Shown here: piece by piece, positions 24,268-36,261 of the stretch | Layout: each line of letters begins with the position of its first letter | Numbering within the stretch: position 1 is the stretch's first letter | Assembly (NCBI GenBank): GCA_937928635.1 | Contig: CALFWM010000015.1 | Location: 1 to 64,000 of the forward strand | Source: an uncultured Sulfitobacter sp. | GTDB lineage: Bacteria; Pseudomonadota; Alphaproteobacteria; Rhodobacterales; Rhodobacteraceae | Direction: 5' to 3' | DNA: 64,000 nt | Position numbers and translations under genes: made by a program | Notes under the pieces: generated by a model | The model's database searches: none | What the model was told of the DNA's origin: nothing | Seen by the model: only the letters and a program-made list of their open reading frames with translations

Positions 24268-24651
24268 TTAGACATACCCACGCCACCACAGAAACATCAA
24301 AAATCCACCCACCACCAACAGCAGATTACCCACAATCGCCCCGGCAAGGCTCAGCATCTGGCCCTTGCGCCGGTCCGTCACGTCAATCTGCTCCAAATGC
24401 GTGCTGAGCCCCTCATAGGCCTGTTTGATCTCAACCGCGTTGATCTGGCGGGCCAGTCTGGGGTTCCCGGCCAGTTTTTGGGCCTTGACAATCGCCTCAC
24501 CGCGCTGGCGCGCACGGCGGGGCAAGCGCCGCCCTGCGCGCTGCAACGCCTGTTCCAAACTGGCGCTTTTTACACCCAGCTTGGCCTGCAACTGGTGTTG
24601 CAGGTCTTTGGACCTGGCTGCGATATCTGCATGATCTTTCATGGCGCGCAT
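24268..24651 (-). CDS. small basic protein with a C-terminal membrane helix
   Basis: A 127-residue protein. A basic, helical N-terminal part (SLEQALQRAGRRLPRRARQR, about residues 30-49) is followed by one strong C-terminal membrane segment (LSLAGAIVGNLLLVVGGFLM, about 100-119). No family was recognised. It is the first gene of the minus-strand run leading to the VOC protein and the TetR-PspA module, and is divergent from the hydrolase gene. An alternative start three codons downstream (24642) is possible. Confidence 0.6.
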   Translation of the reverse strand: MRAMKDHADIAARSKDLQHQLQAKLGVKSASLEQALQRAGRRLPRRARQRGEAIVKAQKLAGNPRLARQINAVEIKQAYEGLSTHLEQIDVTDRRKGQMLSLAGAIVGNLLLVVGGFLMFLWWRGYV

Positions 24652-24696
24652 CTAATCGCACTGGCCCCCCTGCTGCAATGGCTCTACTTTGAGCAT

Positions 24697-25482
24697 ATGC
24701 TGAATTACACACTCCATGGCGACATTGCCCCCACCGCTGAACGCCCCGCCTTGTTGATTGTACATGGGCTGTTTGGCTCTGGCCGCAATTGGGGTGTTAT
24801 CGCAAAGCGCCTGTCGGACACCCGGCAGGTTGTTACAGTTGACATGCGCAACCACGGCCAAAGCCCGCGCGCAGAAACACAAACCTATCCTGACATGGCC
24901 GATGATTTGGCAGAGGTGATCACCCATCTTGGTGCGCCGATGGACATCTGCGGGCATTCCATGGGCGGCAAGGCGGCGATGGTGCTGGCCTTGACCCAGC
25001 CCAGCTTGCTGCGCCGCCTGATTGTCGCAGATATCGCACCGATGGCCTATGCGCACACGCAAACGATGTTCATTGATGCCATGCGCCAGGTGGACCTCAG
25101 CGCGCTGACCCGCCGGTCGGATGCAACCGCCCAACTGGCCGCTGCCGGGGTTGAACCTGCGCTACAGAGCTTTTTCACCCAGTCCCTTGATGTGCCGGGC
25201 AAGCGCTGGCAACTGAACCTTGATGTGCTTGAGGCGGAGATGCCCAAGATCATCGGCTGGCCCGACGCCATCACAGGCAGGTTTACCGGGCCTACGCTGT
25301 TTCTGTCGGGCGGTGCCTCTGACTATGTGCGCGGCGCACATCGCCCCGTGATCAAAACACATTTTCCCGCCGCCCGATTTGCCAGTTTGCCGGGCGCGGG
25401 CCATTGGCTGCATGCTGAAAAACCACGCGATTTTGAAGCAACGTTGCGCGTTACCCTCGACACACCGGTTGCGCACTCTTGA
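24697..25482 (+). CDS. alpha/beta hydrolase (YbfF-like esterase)
   Basis: A 261-residue alpha/beta-fold hydrolase. The oxyanion HG motif lies at LLIVHGLFGSGRNWGVI (about residues 17-33), the nucleophile elbow is ICGHSMGGKAAM (Ser in GHSMG, about 88-99), and the late acid and histidine are in FLSGGASDYV and PGAGHWLHAEKP. It resembles the YbfF/abhydrolase-11 family of short-chain esterases. The start is at ATG 24697; a much longer frame reading back to 23824 is antisense to real genes and is rejected. It is followed by cfa. Confidence 0.85.
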   Translation: MLNYTLHGDIAPTAERPALLIVHGLFGSGRNWGVIAKRLSDTRQVVTVDMRNHGQSPRAETQTYPDMADDLAEVITHLGAPMDICGHSMGGKAAMVLALTQPSLLRRLIVADIAPMAYAHTQTMFIDAMRQVDLSALTRRSDATAQLAAAGVEPALQSFFTQSLDVPGKRWQLNLDVLEAEMPKIIGWPDAITGRFTGPTLFLSGGASDYVRGAHRPVIKTHFPAARFASLPGAGHWLHAEKPRDFEATLRVTLDTPVAHS

Positions 25483-25536
25483 CCCCTCCGCTTTGACACG
25501 AAAAGGTTAACGTCGTGGGAGTTAGGGGCGCACAGC

Positions 25537-26736
25537 ATGCTGAAATCACTTCTTGAAAAAGCACTGCACACCATGATGGTGCACGACCAGTTGCGCGTGA
25601 CCTACCCGGATGGCACCATCGGCATCTATGGGCCTGAGGGAGGCGAAACCGTGGCCCTGACCATCGAAGACGATGAAACCCTGCGCATTTTTGGCAAGAA
25701 CCCGGAGCTGGGCCTGGGCGAAGGGTACATGAATGGCACCGTGACCCTGAACAATACCACCCTGGAAAACCTGCTGCGCGTGTTGCTGATCAACCGCAAC
25801 GATGGCGGCGTGCCCACATGGCTTTATCTGGCAAACCGCGCGCGTTTTTACACGCGGCGTTTTATTCAGGCCAACACACCTGCACGCGCGCAGGCCAATG
25901 TGGCCCATCACTATGACATCAACGATGACCTCTACCGATTGTTTCTGGACGAGGATATGCAATATTCCTGCGCCTACTTCAGCGCCCCCGACATGACGTT
26001 GGAGGACGCGCAAAAGGCTAAAAAAGCGCATATCGCCGCCAAACTGTGCCTGAACCCGGAGTGTCACGTGCTTGACATCGGCTGTGGCTGGGGCGGCATG
26101 GCGCTGACATTGGCGCGTGATCATGGCGTGCGGGTGACCGGTGTGACCCTGTCTGAAAACCAACTGGCCACCGCGCAGGCCCGCGCCAAAGCCGAAGGGC
26201 TGGAGGACCGCGTGACCTTTCGCTTGCAGGACTACCGGCTGGTGGCGGAACAGTTTGACCGCGTTGTCAGTGTTGGCATGCTGGAACATGTGGGCGTGCC
26301 ACAGTTCAACACCTATTTTGAAAAAATCGCTGAGGTTCTCAAACCCGATGGGGTTGCCCTGATCCACTCAATCGCGCGCTCCGCCCCGCCGATGGCGCAT
26401 TCCTCCTGGATCAACAAATATATCTTTCCCGGCGGCTATGTGCCGTCATTGTCCGAATTGGCCCGCCCGATGGAGCGCTCTGGCCTCTGGCAGACCGATA
26501 TCGAAATCTGGCGCCTGCATTACGCCAAAACCATCCGCCATTGGAGCGCGCGGTTTGAAGCCAACCATGACAAGATCGCCGCCCAATATGACGCGCGGTT
26601 CATCCGCATGTTCCGCTATTATTTTGCCGTTTGCATTGCCGCGTTTGAGCACCAAATGCAGGGGGTCTACCATTTTCAACTGGCCCACAAACGCGACGCG
26701 GTGCCCTTGACACGGGACTATCTACATCAACCCTAG
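25537..26736 (+). CDS. cfa: cyclopropane-fatty-acyl-phospholipid synthase
   Basis: A 399-residue SAM-dependent enzyme that adds a methylene bridge to unsaturated acyl chains of membrane phospholipids. The methyltransferase motif VLDIGCGWGGMALTLARDHG (about residues 175-194), YSCAYF (about 143-148), SVGMLEHVG and YIFPGGYVPS are typical. An N-terminal lipid-binding domain is present (about 1-110). Length is normal. The same family includes enzymes giving other lipid modifications, so the product is inferred. It starts 54 bases after the hydrolase gene. Confidence 0.9.
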   Translation: MLKSLLEKALHTMMVHDQLRVTYPDGTIGIYGPEGGETVALTIEDDETLRIFGKNPELGLGEGYMNGTVTLNNTTLENLLRVLLINRNDGGVPTWLYLANRARFYTRRFIQANTPARAQANVAHHYDINDDLYRLFLDEDMQYSCAYFSAPDMTLEDAQKAKKAHIAAKLCLNPECHVLDIGCGWGGMALTLARDHGVRVTGVTLSENQLATAQARAKAEGLEDRVTFRLQDYRLVAEQFDRVVSVGMLEHVGVPQFNTYFEKIAEVLKPDGVALIHSIARSAPPMAHSSWINKYIFPGGYVPSLSELARPMERSGLWQTDIEIWRLHYAKTIRHWSARFEANHDKIAAQYDARFIRMFRYYFAVCIAAFEHQMQGVYHFQLAHKRDAVPLTRDYLHQP

Positions 26737-26738
26737 AG

Positions 26739-27143
26739 TCAGGGGGCCAATGCCTCACCCGCCAGCATCATCACATAGCCCTCTTCGGCATGAACCTGAT
26801 CTTGACCCCAGTTCAGACGCAGGCGCAAAAAATGCCCCTTGTCGGTTTTCACCAGCCGCACCTGACCTTTGATTGTAAATCCTTCGTTGACCCCTTCACC
26901 GAACTTTCCATCCGGGTCGGGCATCGGAACCTCAATCCAGTTTTCCTCACTCAATGGAAAAGAACGCAGCCGCGAGGACGGCCCGTTTGGGCGGATCGAA
27001 TTGTCAAAAAACCGCAGATCAATCCGCTCCGGTGTGGTTTTGCCAACCGGCAGCTGAAAGGTCGCGGTGATCGAAATACCGTCCCCGTTATAGCCCCGCA
27101 CGCTGCCGGATTTCCACGCGATCTGCGATCTGTCTTTGTTCAT
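26739..27143 (-). CDS. protein of unknown function
   Basis: A 134-residue soluble, beta-rich protein (SGSVRGYNGDGISITATFQL at about residues 11-30, EGFTIKGQVRLVKTDKG later). No family, signal peptide or membrane segment was recognised. I use ATG 27143, which follows GAGGTAGAG, rather than the ATG at 27179. It lies 37 bases after the end of another unknown gene on the same strand and is probably co-transcribed with it. Convergent with cfa, with only two bases between the stops. Confidence 0.6.
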   Translation of the reverse strand: MNKDRSQIAWKSGSVRGYNGDGISITATFQLPVGKTTPERIDLRFFDNSIRPNGPSSRLRSFPLSEENWIEVPMPDPDGKFGEGVNEGFTIKGQVRLVKTDKGHFLRLRLNWGQDQVHAEEGYVMMLAGEALAP

Positions 27144-27180
27144 CGTCTTCTCTACCTCGTGTCTGTCGCGCACTGACAAA

Positions 27181-27849
27181 TCAGCATTGAATGTTCTCCA
27201 GGCGGATCAACGGGCGGTGCGGCCCGTCTTCACTGTCCGAAAGAATGACATCTGCGCTTGCAACCCCAAACAGATTCAACCGTGTGGTGATCCGGCTGGC
27301 GACGGCCTCAGGGATCATCTGGCCCTCCTGCATCTTTCCCGCCAGACCGATGTAAACATGTTCCATAAATTCAAATGCCGCATCCTGCCCCGGCACAACG
27401 TTGGTGCGCACGGCGGCCAGCCCCCCTGACTTATAAGCCTGCGCGCTAATCTCTCCTTCGCGCAGCAAATTGCGCACCGACACTGACTGCGGCACGCTCT
27501 CCGATGTGGCGGTTGCCATCAGCACGGTTCCTGCCGGGCTGGCGGCCGCCCCATAGAGCTGCCCTGAGATGGCCGGTTGCGCCGCTGTAATGTGCCCGGT
27601 GACATCCTGCACAGAAATTTCAAATGCCTGCGGGACGGCGACCATTTGATTGTTTTGCGCGGTGACCCCGCGCAGCACGCGCCAGGCGATCGGATTACAC
27701 CTGATGCCCGCAGCCGCGTTGTGCTGACAGATCAACACATCAACCGTGTCCCGATCCTCCATCCGGTTCACAATGTTCAGCGTAATCGTCTGGCTCACGC
27801 TCTGCTCCAAAATACTGCAACTGATTAAATCGCCCACAGGTGGTGCCAC
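27181..27849 (-). CDS. protein of unknown function, possible lipoprotein with broken signal
   Basis: A 222-residue reading frame from GTG 27849, with no recognised family and a soluble body ([20 protein letters not shown] at the start, [20 protein letters not shown] later). The DNA just before the GTG encodes GLSGCA in the same frame, a good lipobox, but no start codon and no hydrophobic segment lie in frame between it and an upstream stop. Either the GTG start is right or a frameshift has separated a lipoprotein signal. It pairs with the unknown gene downstream. Confidence 0.5.
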   Translation of the reverse strand: MAPPVGDLISCSILEQSVSQTITLNIVNRMEDRDTVDVLICQHNAAAGIRCNPIAWRVLRGVTAQNNQMVAVPQAFEISVQDVTGHITAAQPAISGQLYGAAASPAGTVLMATATSESVPQSVSVRNLLREGEISAQAYKSGGLAAVRTNVVPGQDAAFEFMEHVYIGLAGKMQEGQMIPEAVASRITTRLNLFGVASADVILSDSEDGPHRPLIRLENIQC

Positions 27850-27979
27850 AGCACAACCAGAAAGACCCCTGTCAAAGCCCCCTCCACCTATACGCGAAAA
27901 AACGCCACAAGAAACGCTTTATCCGCAGCTCACCCAAAAACATCCTCTCTGACGTCTGTTGTCAGAGCGTATTCCACCC

Positions 27980-28007
27980 TTGCACCCCGGCCCGCGATCC
28001 CTATAAC
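27980..28007 (+). promoter_or_regulatory. candidate carB promoter
   Basis: TTGCAC (27980-27985) and TATAAC (28002-28007) are separated by 16 bases, about 60 bases before the carB start. Confidence 0.45.
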
Positions 28008-28068
28008 GCAGGACAATTTGACGCGCAGGGGCCGCGCGACTCGCATAATCAAACAGGGGGCTGCTGCC

Positions 28069-31401
<3,333 letters not shown>

Positions 31402-31616
31402 GGCCCCGCCCGCCCACTTTCTCAATCCCGGCACCCTGCGGGCCCCGGCGATAGCCCGTGTCTGACTTTTGGGCTCCGCGTTTTCAACTTTTTGGTGTTC
31501 GGATTTCCCCGAGGGTCGTCAAACCCTGCCTGCCTGCACCCAAAATAGCCCCGGAGAACCGGATAAACCACAGCCGTCAAAGCACCATTCAGAAATTGCG
31601 GGACATCTTTGTGAAG

Positions 31617-31860
31617 TTAAGGCCTGATCCGACATTCCATGCCTTACCAAAACGCGCGATGGAAGCACCGGTTGGGAATTACGCATTCACCGTCATGCTC
31701 AGCCCCGACGGCAGCCAATCTGATGGCATCGCTGTTAGTGACCTGTAACCGGAGTCAGACACCTACGGCAAAATTCTTCATCAGGTGATGACGCCCAAAA
31801 CAGGTGACGCACTTGATCACTTTGGCTGGAACGCCTGTTCCTCTTCGCTTTCCCCAATCA
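31617..31860 (+). pseudogene. remnant of a selenium-binding protein (SBP56 / methanethiol oxidase) gene
   Basis: One frame reads DPTFHALPKRAMEAPVGNYA, then FTVMLSPDGSQSDGIAVSDL, a stop (TAA, 31746-31748), and continues in the same frame with DTYGKILHQVMTPKTGD and LDHFGWNACSSSLSP. This is the N-terminal part of the SBP56 family (HHFGWNAC is its hallmark; known members include methanethiol oxidase). The rest of the gene is missing, so it is a truncated, stop-interrupted fragment of about 80 codons. The surrounding 31402-31931 otherwise holds no gene. Assignment is from memory of family sequences. Confidence 0.72.
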
Positions 31861-31931
31861 ACCGGCAACGGCTGCAATTGTGTTGCCCTGCCCGCAACTC
31901 ACTTATAGGTTGTTTTTAGGGGTGAGGTTTC

Positions 31932-32900
31932 TTGCGTAGCGTACGAATGATTCAACGACAAAAACAACCAATTTGGACTGCATTCTTGCTGACGTTTGCT
32001 GTGACATTGTACGCAACAGGCACCACCACGCCCCAGGCTTTTGCTCAAACGTCCACTCCGCCCGCCCCTCATAAGCCGGTCTCCATGGCCTGGACCAACA
32101 TCAAACCACTTTTTCGCCCCGACTATAATGACGCGCCTTCTGGATTGGCTGTCGAGTTTGGATATGCCCTTGGTGCGGAAGTTGGGTTTGACCTTGCCCC
32201 CTACAAGGTAAAGGACTTTGAATACTGGGCCCAAGATCAACAGGACGGCACCTCCCAGATCATCCCGATGGCTGCCAGATTGCCCATTCTTGACGAAACA
32301 AACCTGTTTTCTAACGTCGTTTTCACCTCTGAGGTGCGCTTTGTTGTGCCTGTAGAAAACAGCATGGGGTTTGATCCCGGCAATCTGGTGGGCAGACGCA
32401 TTGGGTTGATTTCGCCCAGTGCCGGTTCCAACCCCGCGCATTATCCAGATGCGACGCTCGTTCGCTTTACGAACATACGTGTCGCCCTGATGGCGTTGTT
32501 ATCAAATGAGATCGACTCCCTTTCGACCGAGGCCAGCTTTGTCTTTGCAGAGGCAAATGCCGCACGGGTGGGTCACCGCATCGCATTTGTCGGCGCGCCC
32601 GTAGAAATTCTGGAGCGCGTTGTCGTTTTGCACAAATCACGCGCGGAACTCTTGCAGCCCATCAACGAGGCTATCGCCCGTATGAAAGCGGATGGGCGCA
32701 TTGATGCCCTGCGCAAAGCCTTTCAACTGCGCGTGCCCGCAGCGGCCCCAGAAGTCTTGCGCGCACCTGTCGCCCATTTACCCCCCTGGACCATTGTGGA
32801 GGGGCAAAATGTCTCCGGGTTCATGGCTGAACTGGTTCAGCATCTGGCAAAACGCGCAGGTTTAGAGATCGCGTTTGAGCCTGTCAGCGTTGATGCCTAA
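31932..32900 (+). pseudogene. N-terminal half of an interrupted sensor histidine kinase (first substrate-binding domain)
   Basis: 323 codons with a signal-anchor (IWTAFLLTFAVTLYATGTTT) and one full periplasmic SBP_bac_3-type domain, then the start of a second (PPWTIVEGQNVSGFMAELVQ). It stops at TAA (32898-32900); two codons later, in the same frame, the remaining domain and kinase follow. A single base change from TTA (Leu) or CAA (Gln) to TAA would explain it. It is therefore probably one gene broken by a nonsense mutation, unless the stop is read through. The start may be TTG 31932 (GAGGT upstream) or ATG 31947. Sensory ligand unknown. Confidence 0.72.
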
Positions 32901-32906
32901 TTTGAC

Positions 32907-34277
32907 ATGGTCGCAAATGCGGACGCTGATTTGATCCCGCTGGTCACGCGCAACCAGAACTTTAGCGACATAATGGACCACACGCTGCCGACGGACATTG
33001 TCGCGATGAGCGCGCTGGTGCGCCCGGATGACGTCAAATACCAATCGGTAGATGACCTGAAAACGGCACGCATTGGCACGTTTACGGACCCAAGGTTTTT
33101 GCTAGAGCACGCTGAACTCCAGACCGCCGAGATTACCAGAATTACAGATCATGACGCACTCATCTTCGCGCTGGAAAACAATGAGATCGACGCCATCGTT
33201 GGGGCCACGGAAAAGCTTGCGCGTACTGGGATCAGCGAAAGGTTTCGTGCAATCGAGGCACCTGACTTTGCCTTGACACGTACCATCGGCTTGCGGTCCG
33301 GTCTGGGATTTGTACGCGAACGGCTCAATGCGGTCATTCCGGTGTATCACCTGTCCAATGACTACATTGCGCTCAGAAACAAATATTTCGGCCCCGAAGT
33401 CTATTGGAGCGCCAAACGGCTTAGCTTTGTCCTTGGGACGATCAGTGCCGCCTTTTTGCTGTTGCTGGGCAGCTTCCTTTGGCAGAGAAACCATCAGCGA
33501 AAGCTGATCTTTGTACAACAAGAGCAGGATTTTGAACGTCAGCGGGCCCATTCAACCACCTTGGGGAAACTTGTGGCCGAACTGGAACTGGCCAATCGCG
33601 AACAGGCCGAATTTACCTATTCCATCTCTCATGATCTGAAATCCCCTACCAATACGATCAAAATGCTGATTTCCGAACTGGAAGACGAGCAAAACATCTC
33701 GGCCGATGTCAAAAGTGTTCTGTCGGACATGAAAGTCACCAACCGGCGCATGGCACAGCTGATCGAGGATGTGCTGCATTATTCCCGCATTGTAGAAGGT
33801 AGCGCCCAGTTTGAGCCGGTCAATTGCAATGCATTGGTCGATGACATCATCGTCGATCTTGCTTCTGACATTGCCAGCGCCAAGGCCAAAGTCACCCGTC
33901 ACCCTTTGCCGGACTTCCACGGCCATCCGATGCAATTGCGCATTCTGTTCCAAAATCTGATCGCCAATGCGGTCAAGTTTCGCGCCCCTGATCGCCCCCC
34001 GGTGATCAAAATTATGGGCAAATCCATGCCCGGCTGTGTGATGATCTCTGTGTGCGACAACGGGATTGGCATCGCAGAAGAACACCGCGAGCGGGTATTT
34101 GGCATGTTCAACCGCCTGCACATTCAAACGGAATACGAGGGCACCGGTCTGGGCCTGTCGATGTGCCGGCGCGTGGTGTCAAACCATAGTGGGGAAATTG
34201 TTGCCAAACCCCGCCCGGGCGGCGGCACCATTTTCGAAATTACATTTGAAGAGGCACCGGATGCCAAAGCCGATTAA
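32907..34277 (+). pseudogene. C-terminal half of an interrupted sensor histidine kinase (second SBP domain, kinase)
   Basis: 456 codons in the same frame as the upstream half. The remaining part of a second SBP_bac_3 domain (YQSVDDLKTARIGTFTDPRF) is followed by a membrane segment (LSFVLGTISAAFLLLLGSFL, about 170-189) and a coiled coil. The HisKA domain has its phospho-acceptor in YSISHDLKSPTNTIKML; the ATPase domain has N box NLIANAVKF, CDNGIGIAEEHRERVFG and GTGLGLSMCRR. Alone from ATG 32907 it would lack a signal peptide and most likely be non-functional as a sensor. The receiver gene downstream overlaps its end. Confidence 0.72.
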
Positions 34278-34659
34278 ACTTGCGGTCCTGATTGATGATA
34301 TCGAAATTGATCAGCGCCACTACCAGCGCGTGCTCAAGAATTCGGATCTGGTCGAAGAGGTTTTGTCATTCATCTTTGCCGAGGATGCGCTGGAATTTAT
34401 GGTTCAGAATCCGGATCGTGAGATCAGCGTGATCTTTTTAGACATCAACATGCCGCGTATGAACGGTTTTGAGTTTCTTGAGGCGGCGTCAAAACGTCTG
34501 GGCGATAATTTTGCCAAAGTGGTCGTGGCAATGCTAACCACCTCACTCAACCCCGAAGATGAACGGCGCGCGCGCAGCTACAGTGTCGTCAAGGATTTCA
34601 TCACCAAGCCGCTTTCGGTCGCGCATGTGGAATATGTGGCCGAGTTGCTGGACCGTTAG
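34261..34659 (+). CDS. single-domain response regulator (receiver)
   Basis: A 132-residue receiver protein with no output domain. Acidic pocket: LIDDIEIDQR (about residues 10-19); phospho-acceptor Asp in VIFLDINMPRMNGFEFL (about 57-73); switch Thr in AMLTTSLNPED; and conserved Lys in KDFITKPLS. It resembles the small CheY-like/Rcp1 regulators paired with phytochrome-type kinases. ATG 34261 overlaps the end of the kinase frame by 17 bases, so the two are coupled. As the kinase gene carries a stop codon, this receiver may be orphaned. It converges with the aminotransferase gene. Confidence 0.87.
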   Translation: MPKPIKLAVLIDDIEIDQRHYQRVLKNSDLVEEVLSFIFAEDALEFMVQNPDREISVIFLDINMPRMNGFEFLEAASKRLGDNFAKVVVAMLTTSLNPEDERRARSYSVVKDFITKPLSVAHVEYVAELLDR

Positions 34660-34661
34660 CG

Positions 34662-35795
34662 TCAGCTATTTCGCCGCAGATGGGCCTCAAGTGCGGCAAT
34701 GCCCTCGTCCAACCCCAGGCGGCCAAACCCCAGACGCAATCTGTCTTGCGGTGTTTCGCCCAGTTCAGAGGTGTAGATCGTGCTGGGCAGAAACAGCACA
34801 CCGCTTTCCTCCACCAATGATCGGGTGAATGCCTCAACCCCCTCTGACCCTTTGTAGCGCACAAACGCCATGCAGGAACCATCCGGGTGTTGCCATTCAA
34901 ACAGCTCCGGAAAGCGCGCAAAAAACGCATCCCACTTGGGCAGGTTTTCATCCACAATGGCACAATTGCGCGCCAGAATACGCTCCCGATTGGCCAGCGC
35001 AATCATTGTCAGGCGCTCACTTGGCCCCGAATTGCAGATCGACAGATAATGCTTCATCCGCTCCATCTTTGACAGCACCACCGCGTCCTGACAGGCAATC
35101 CACCCCACCCGCAACCCCGGCAACCCGTAGGATTTGGACATCACATTCAGTGAGAGCCCCCGCTCGTAAAGGTCTGCAACAAAAGGTAAATGTTGTGTTC
35201 CCGTCGGGCCCAGTCCATTGAAGATTTCATCATGTAACAGGTAAATGCCATGGGTGCGGCACAGCGCGATCAGCGCGTGATAGCGATCCAGCGGCAGGAT
35301 GGCTCCGGTCGGATTATGGGGGAAGTTGATTGTAATCAACTTTGTGTTGGGCCGGATCGCCGCCGCAACACGGTCAATATCAAGCGACCAATTGTCCTCA
35401 GGGTCCAATGGCACGCCTGTGGCCTCACAAATCGCCACGGGCAGCGTTTCATGGGATTGATAATTGGGTGTGACCACGATGGCATGACTGTTCTTGTCCA
35501 GCAGCACTGAATTGGCGGCAAAAATCCCTTCACTGGCCCCTGCGAAACACAAGATATCTGATGCCGTCTGCCGCTGATAGGTGGCGGCAATCGCCTCGCG
35601 CAGATCCGGCGCGCCAAAGGTTTCGGTATAGCCCAACCACATCCCTTCAAACGCCTCGCGTGCTTCTGGCGTGGCCATCGCCAACAAGTCACGCAGCGAC
35701 ATCGCCTCTGCATCAGAGGCGGTCATGTGATAGCGCGCTTTGAACTCCCACTTGGCGAAATGCGTTTCCAGTCGGAAATCTGGCAGTGTTGTCAT
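34662..35795 (-). CDS. PLP-dependent aminotransferase, class I/II
   Basis: A 377-residue fold-type I aminotransferase. Substrate and cofactor residues are visible: ITINFPHNPTGAILPLDRYH (about residues 154-173), LLHDEIFNGL (the PLP-contacting Asp) and the Schiff-base lysine in VMSKSYGLPGLRVGWIA (about 218-234). The C-terminal arginine lies in RLRLGFGRLG. Its substrate is unknown. It is divergent from a broken ornithine cyclodeaminase-like gene, which may have been its pathway partner. Confidence 0.88.
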   Translation of the reverse strand: MTTLPDFRLETHFAKWEFKARYHMTASDAEAMSLRDLLAMATPEAREAFEGMWLGYTETFGAPDLREAIAATYQRQTASDILCFAGASEGIFAANSVLLDKNSHAIVVTPNYQSHETLPVAICEATGVPLDPEDNWSLDIDRVAAAIRPNTKLITINFPHNPTGAILPLDRYHALIALCRTHGIYLLHDEIFNGLGPTGTQHLPFVADLYERGLSLNVMSKSYGLPGLRVGWIACQDAVVLSKMERMKHYLSICNSGPSERLTMIALANRERILARNCAIVDENLPKWDAFFARFPELFEWQHPDGSCMAFVRYKGSEGVEAFTRSLVEESGVLFLPSTIYTSELGETPQDRLRLGFGRLGLDEGIAALEAHLRRNS

Positions 35796-35827
35796 CGGCT
35801 GAACTCTCGCGCGTTTAGGAACATGCC

Positions 35828-36081
35828 ATGGTTATCTTAGCCCGCCCGGAAATCGAAGCGTTAATTGATCCGGCCACAGCCGCGCCCCTGATCAAGGACG
35901 CCTATCGCGCGGCAAGGAAAGAGCAGATCAATCTTCCTCCCGTGGGGCACATCACCTTTCCTGATTTAGGCTGAATGCGTCTGAAAAGGGCCGCACCCAC
36001 CCGGACCAGATCACGCTTACAGACCTTGCCGAAATTACCGCGCAGGGCATTGCCACGGCCAATGCGACCTTAACGGCGTAG
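35828..36081 (+). pseudogene. broken ornithine cyclodeaminase/mu-crystallin family gene
   Basis: Reading from ATG 35828 gives MVILARPEIEALIDPATAAP, then IKDAYRAARKEQINLPPVGH and a stop at 35972. This is the N-terminus of the ornithine cyclodeaminase/mu-crystallin family (ketimine reductase-type). From about 35971, in another frame, comes SEKGRTHPDQITLTDLAEIT then AQGIATANATL and a stop at 36079-36081: the family's C-terminus. About 250 internal codons have been deleted, with a frameshift. It starts 33 bases from the divergent aminotransferase start. Confidence 0.72.
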
Positions 36082-36261
36082 TCGGCACAAAACACGCATC
36101 CTGACCAGTGATCGCCATACTTCTTGGGGCGACATTAAGAAACTGCCAATGACAAGAAAGCGCGTTCACAAAAGGTTGCCCCCGTGACAGAACGCTCTAT
36201 CTTTTGGGTGTGAATTTCCACCTTGCGATCAAGCCGATCCAAAACCACGAAAGAGCCTTTG

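Noticed and set aside
23824-24696. Long plus-strand frame running 290 codons into the hydrolase gene
   Set aside because: It is antisense to the TetR, VOC and small membrane protein genes, and its translation (His/Gln/Pro-rich) is not protein-like. The real hydrolase starts at 24697.
31458-31748. 96-codon plus-strand frame as an independent gene
   Set aside because: Only its second half is protein-like and belongs to the selenium-binding protein remnant, which continues past the stop.
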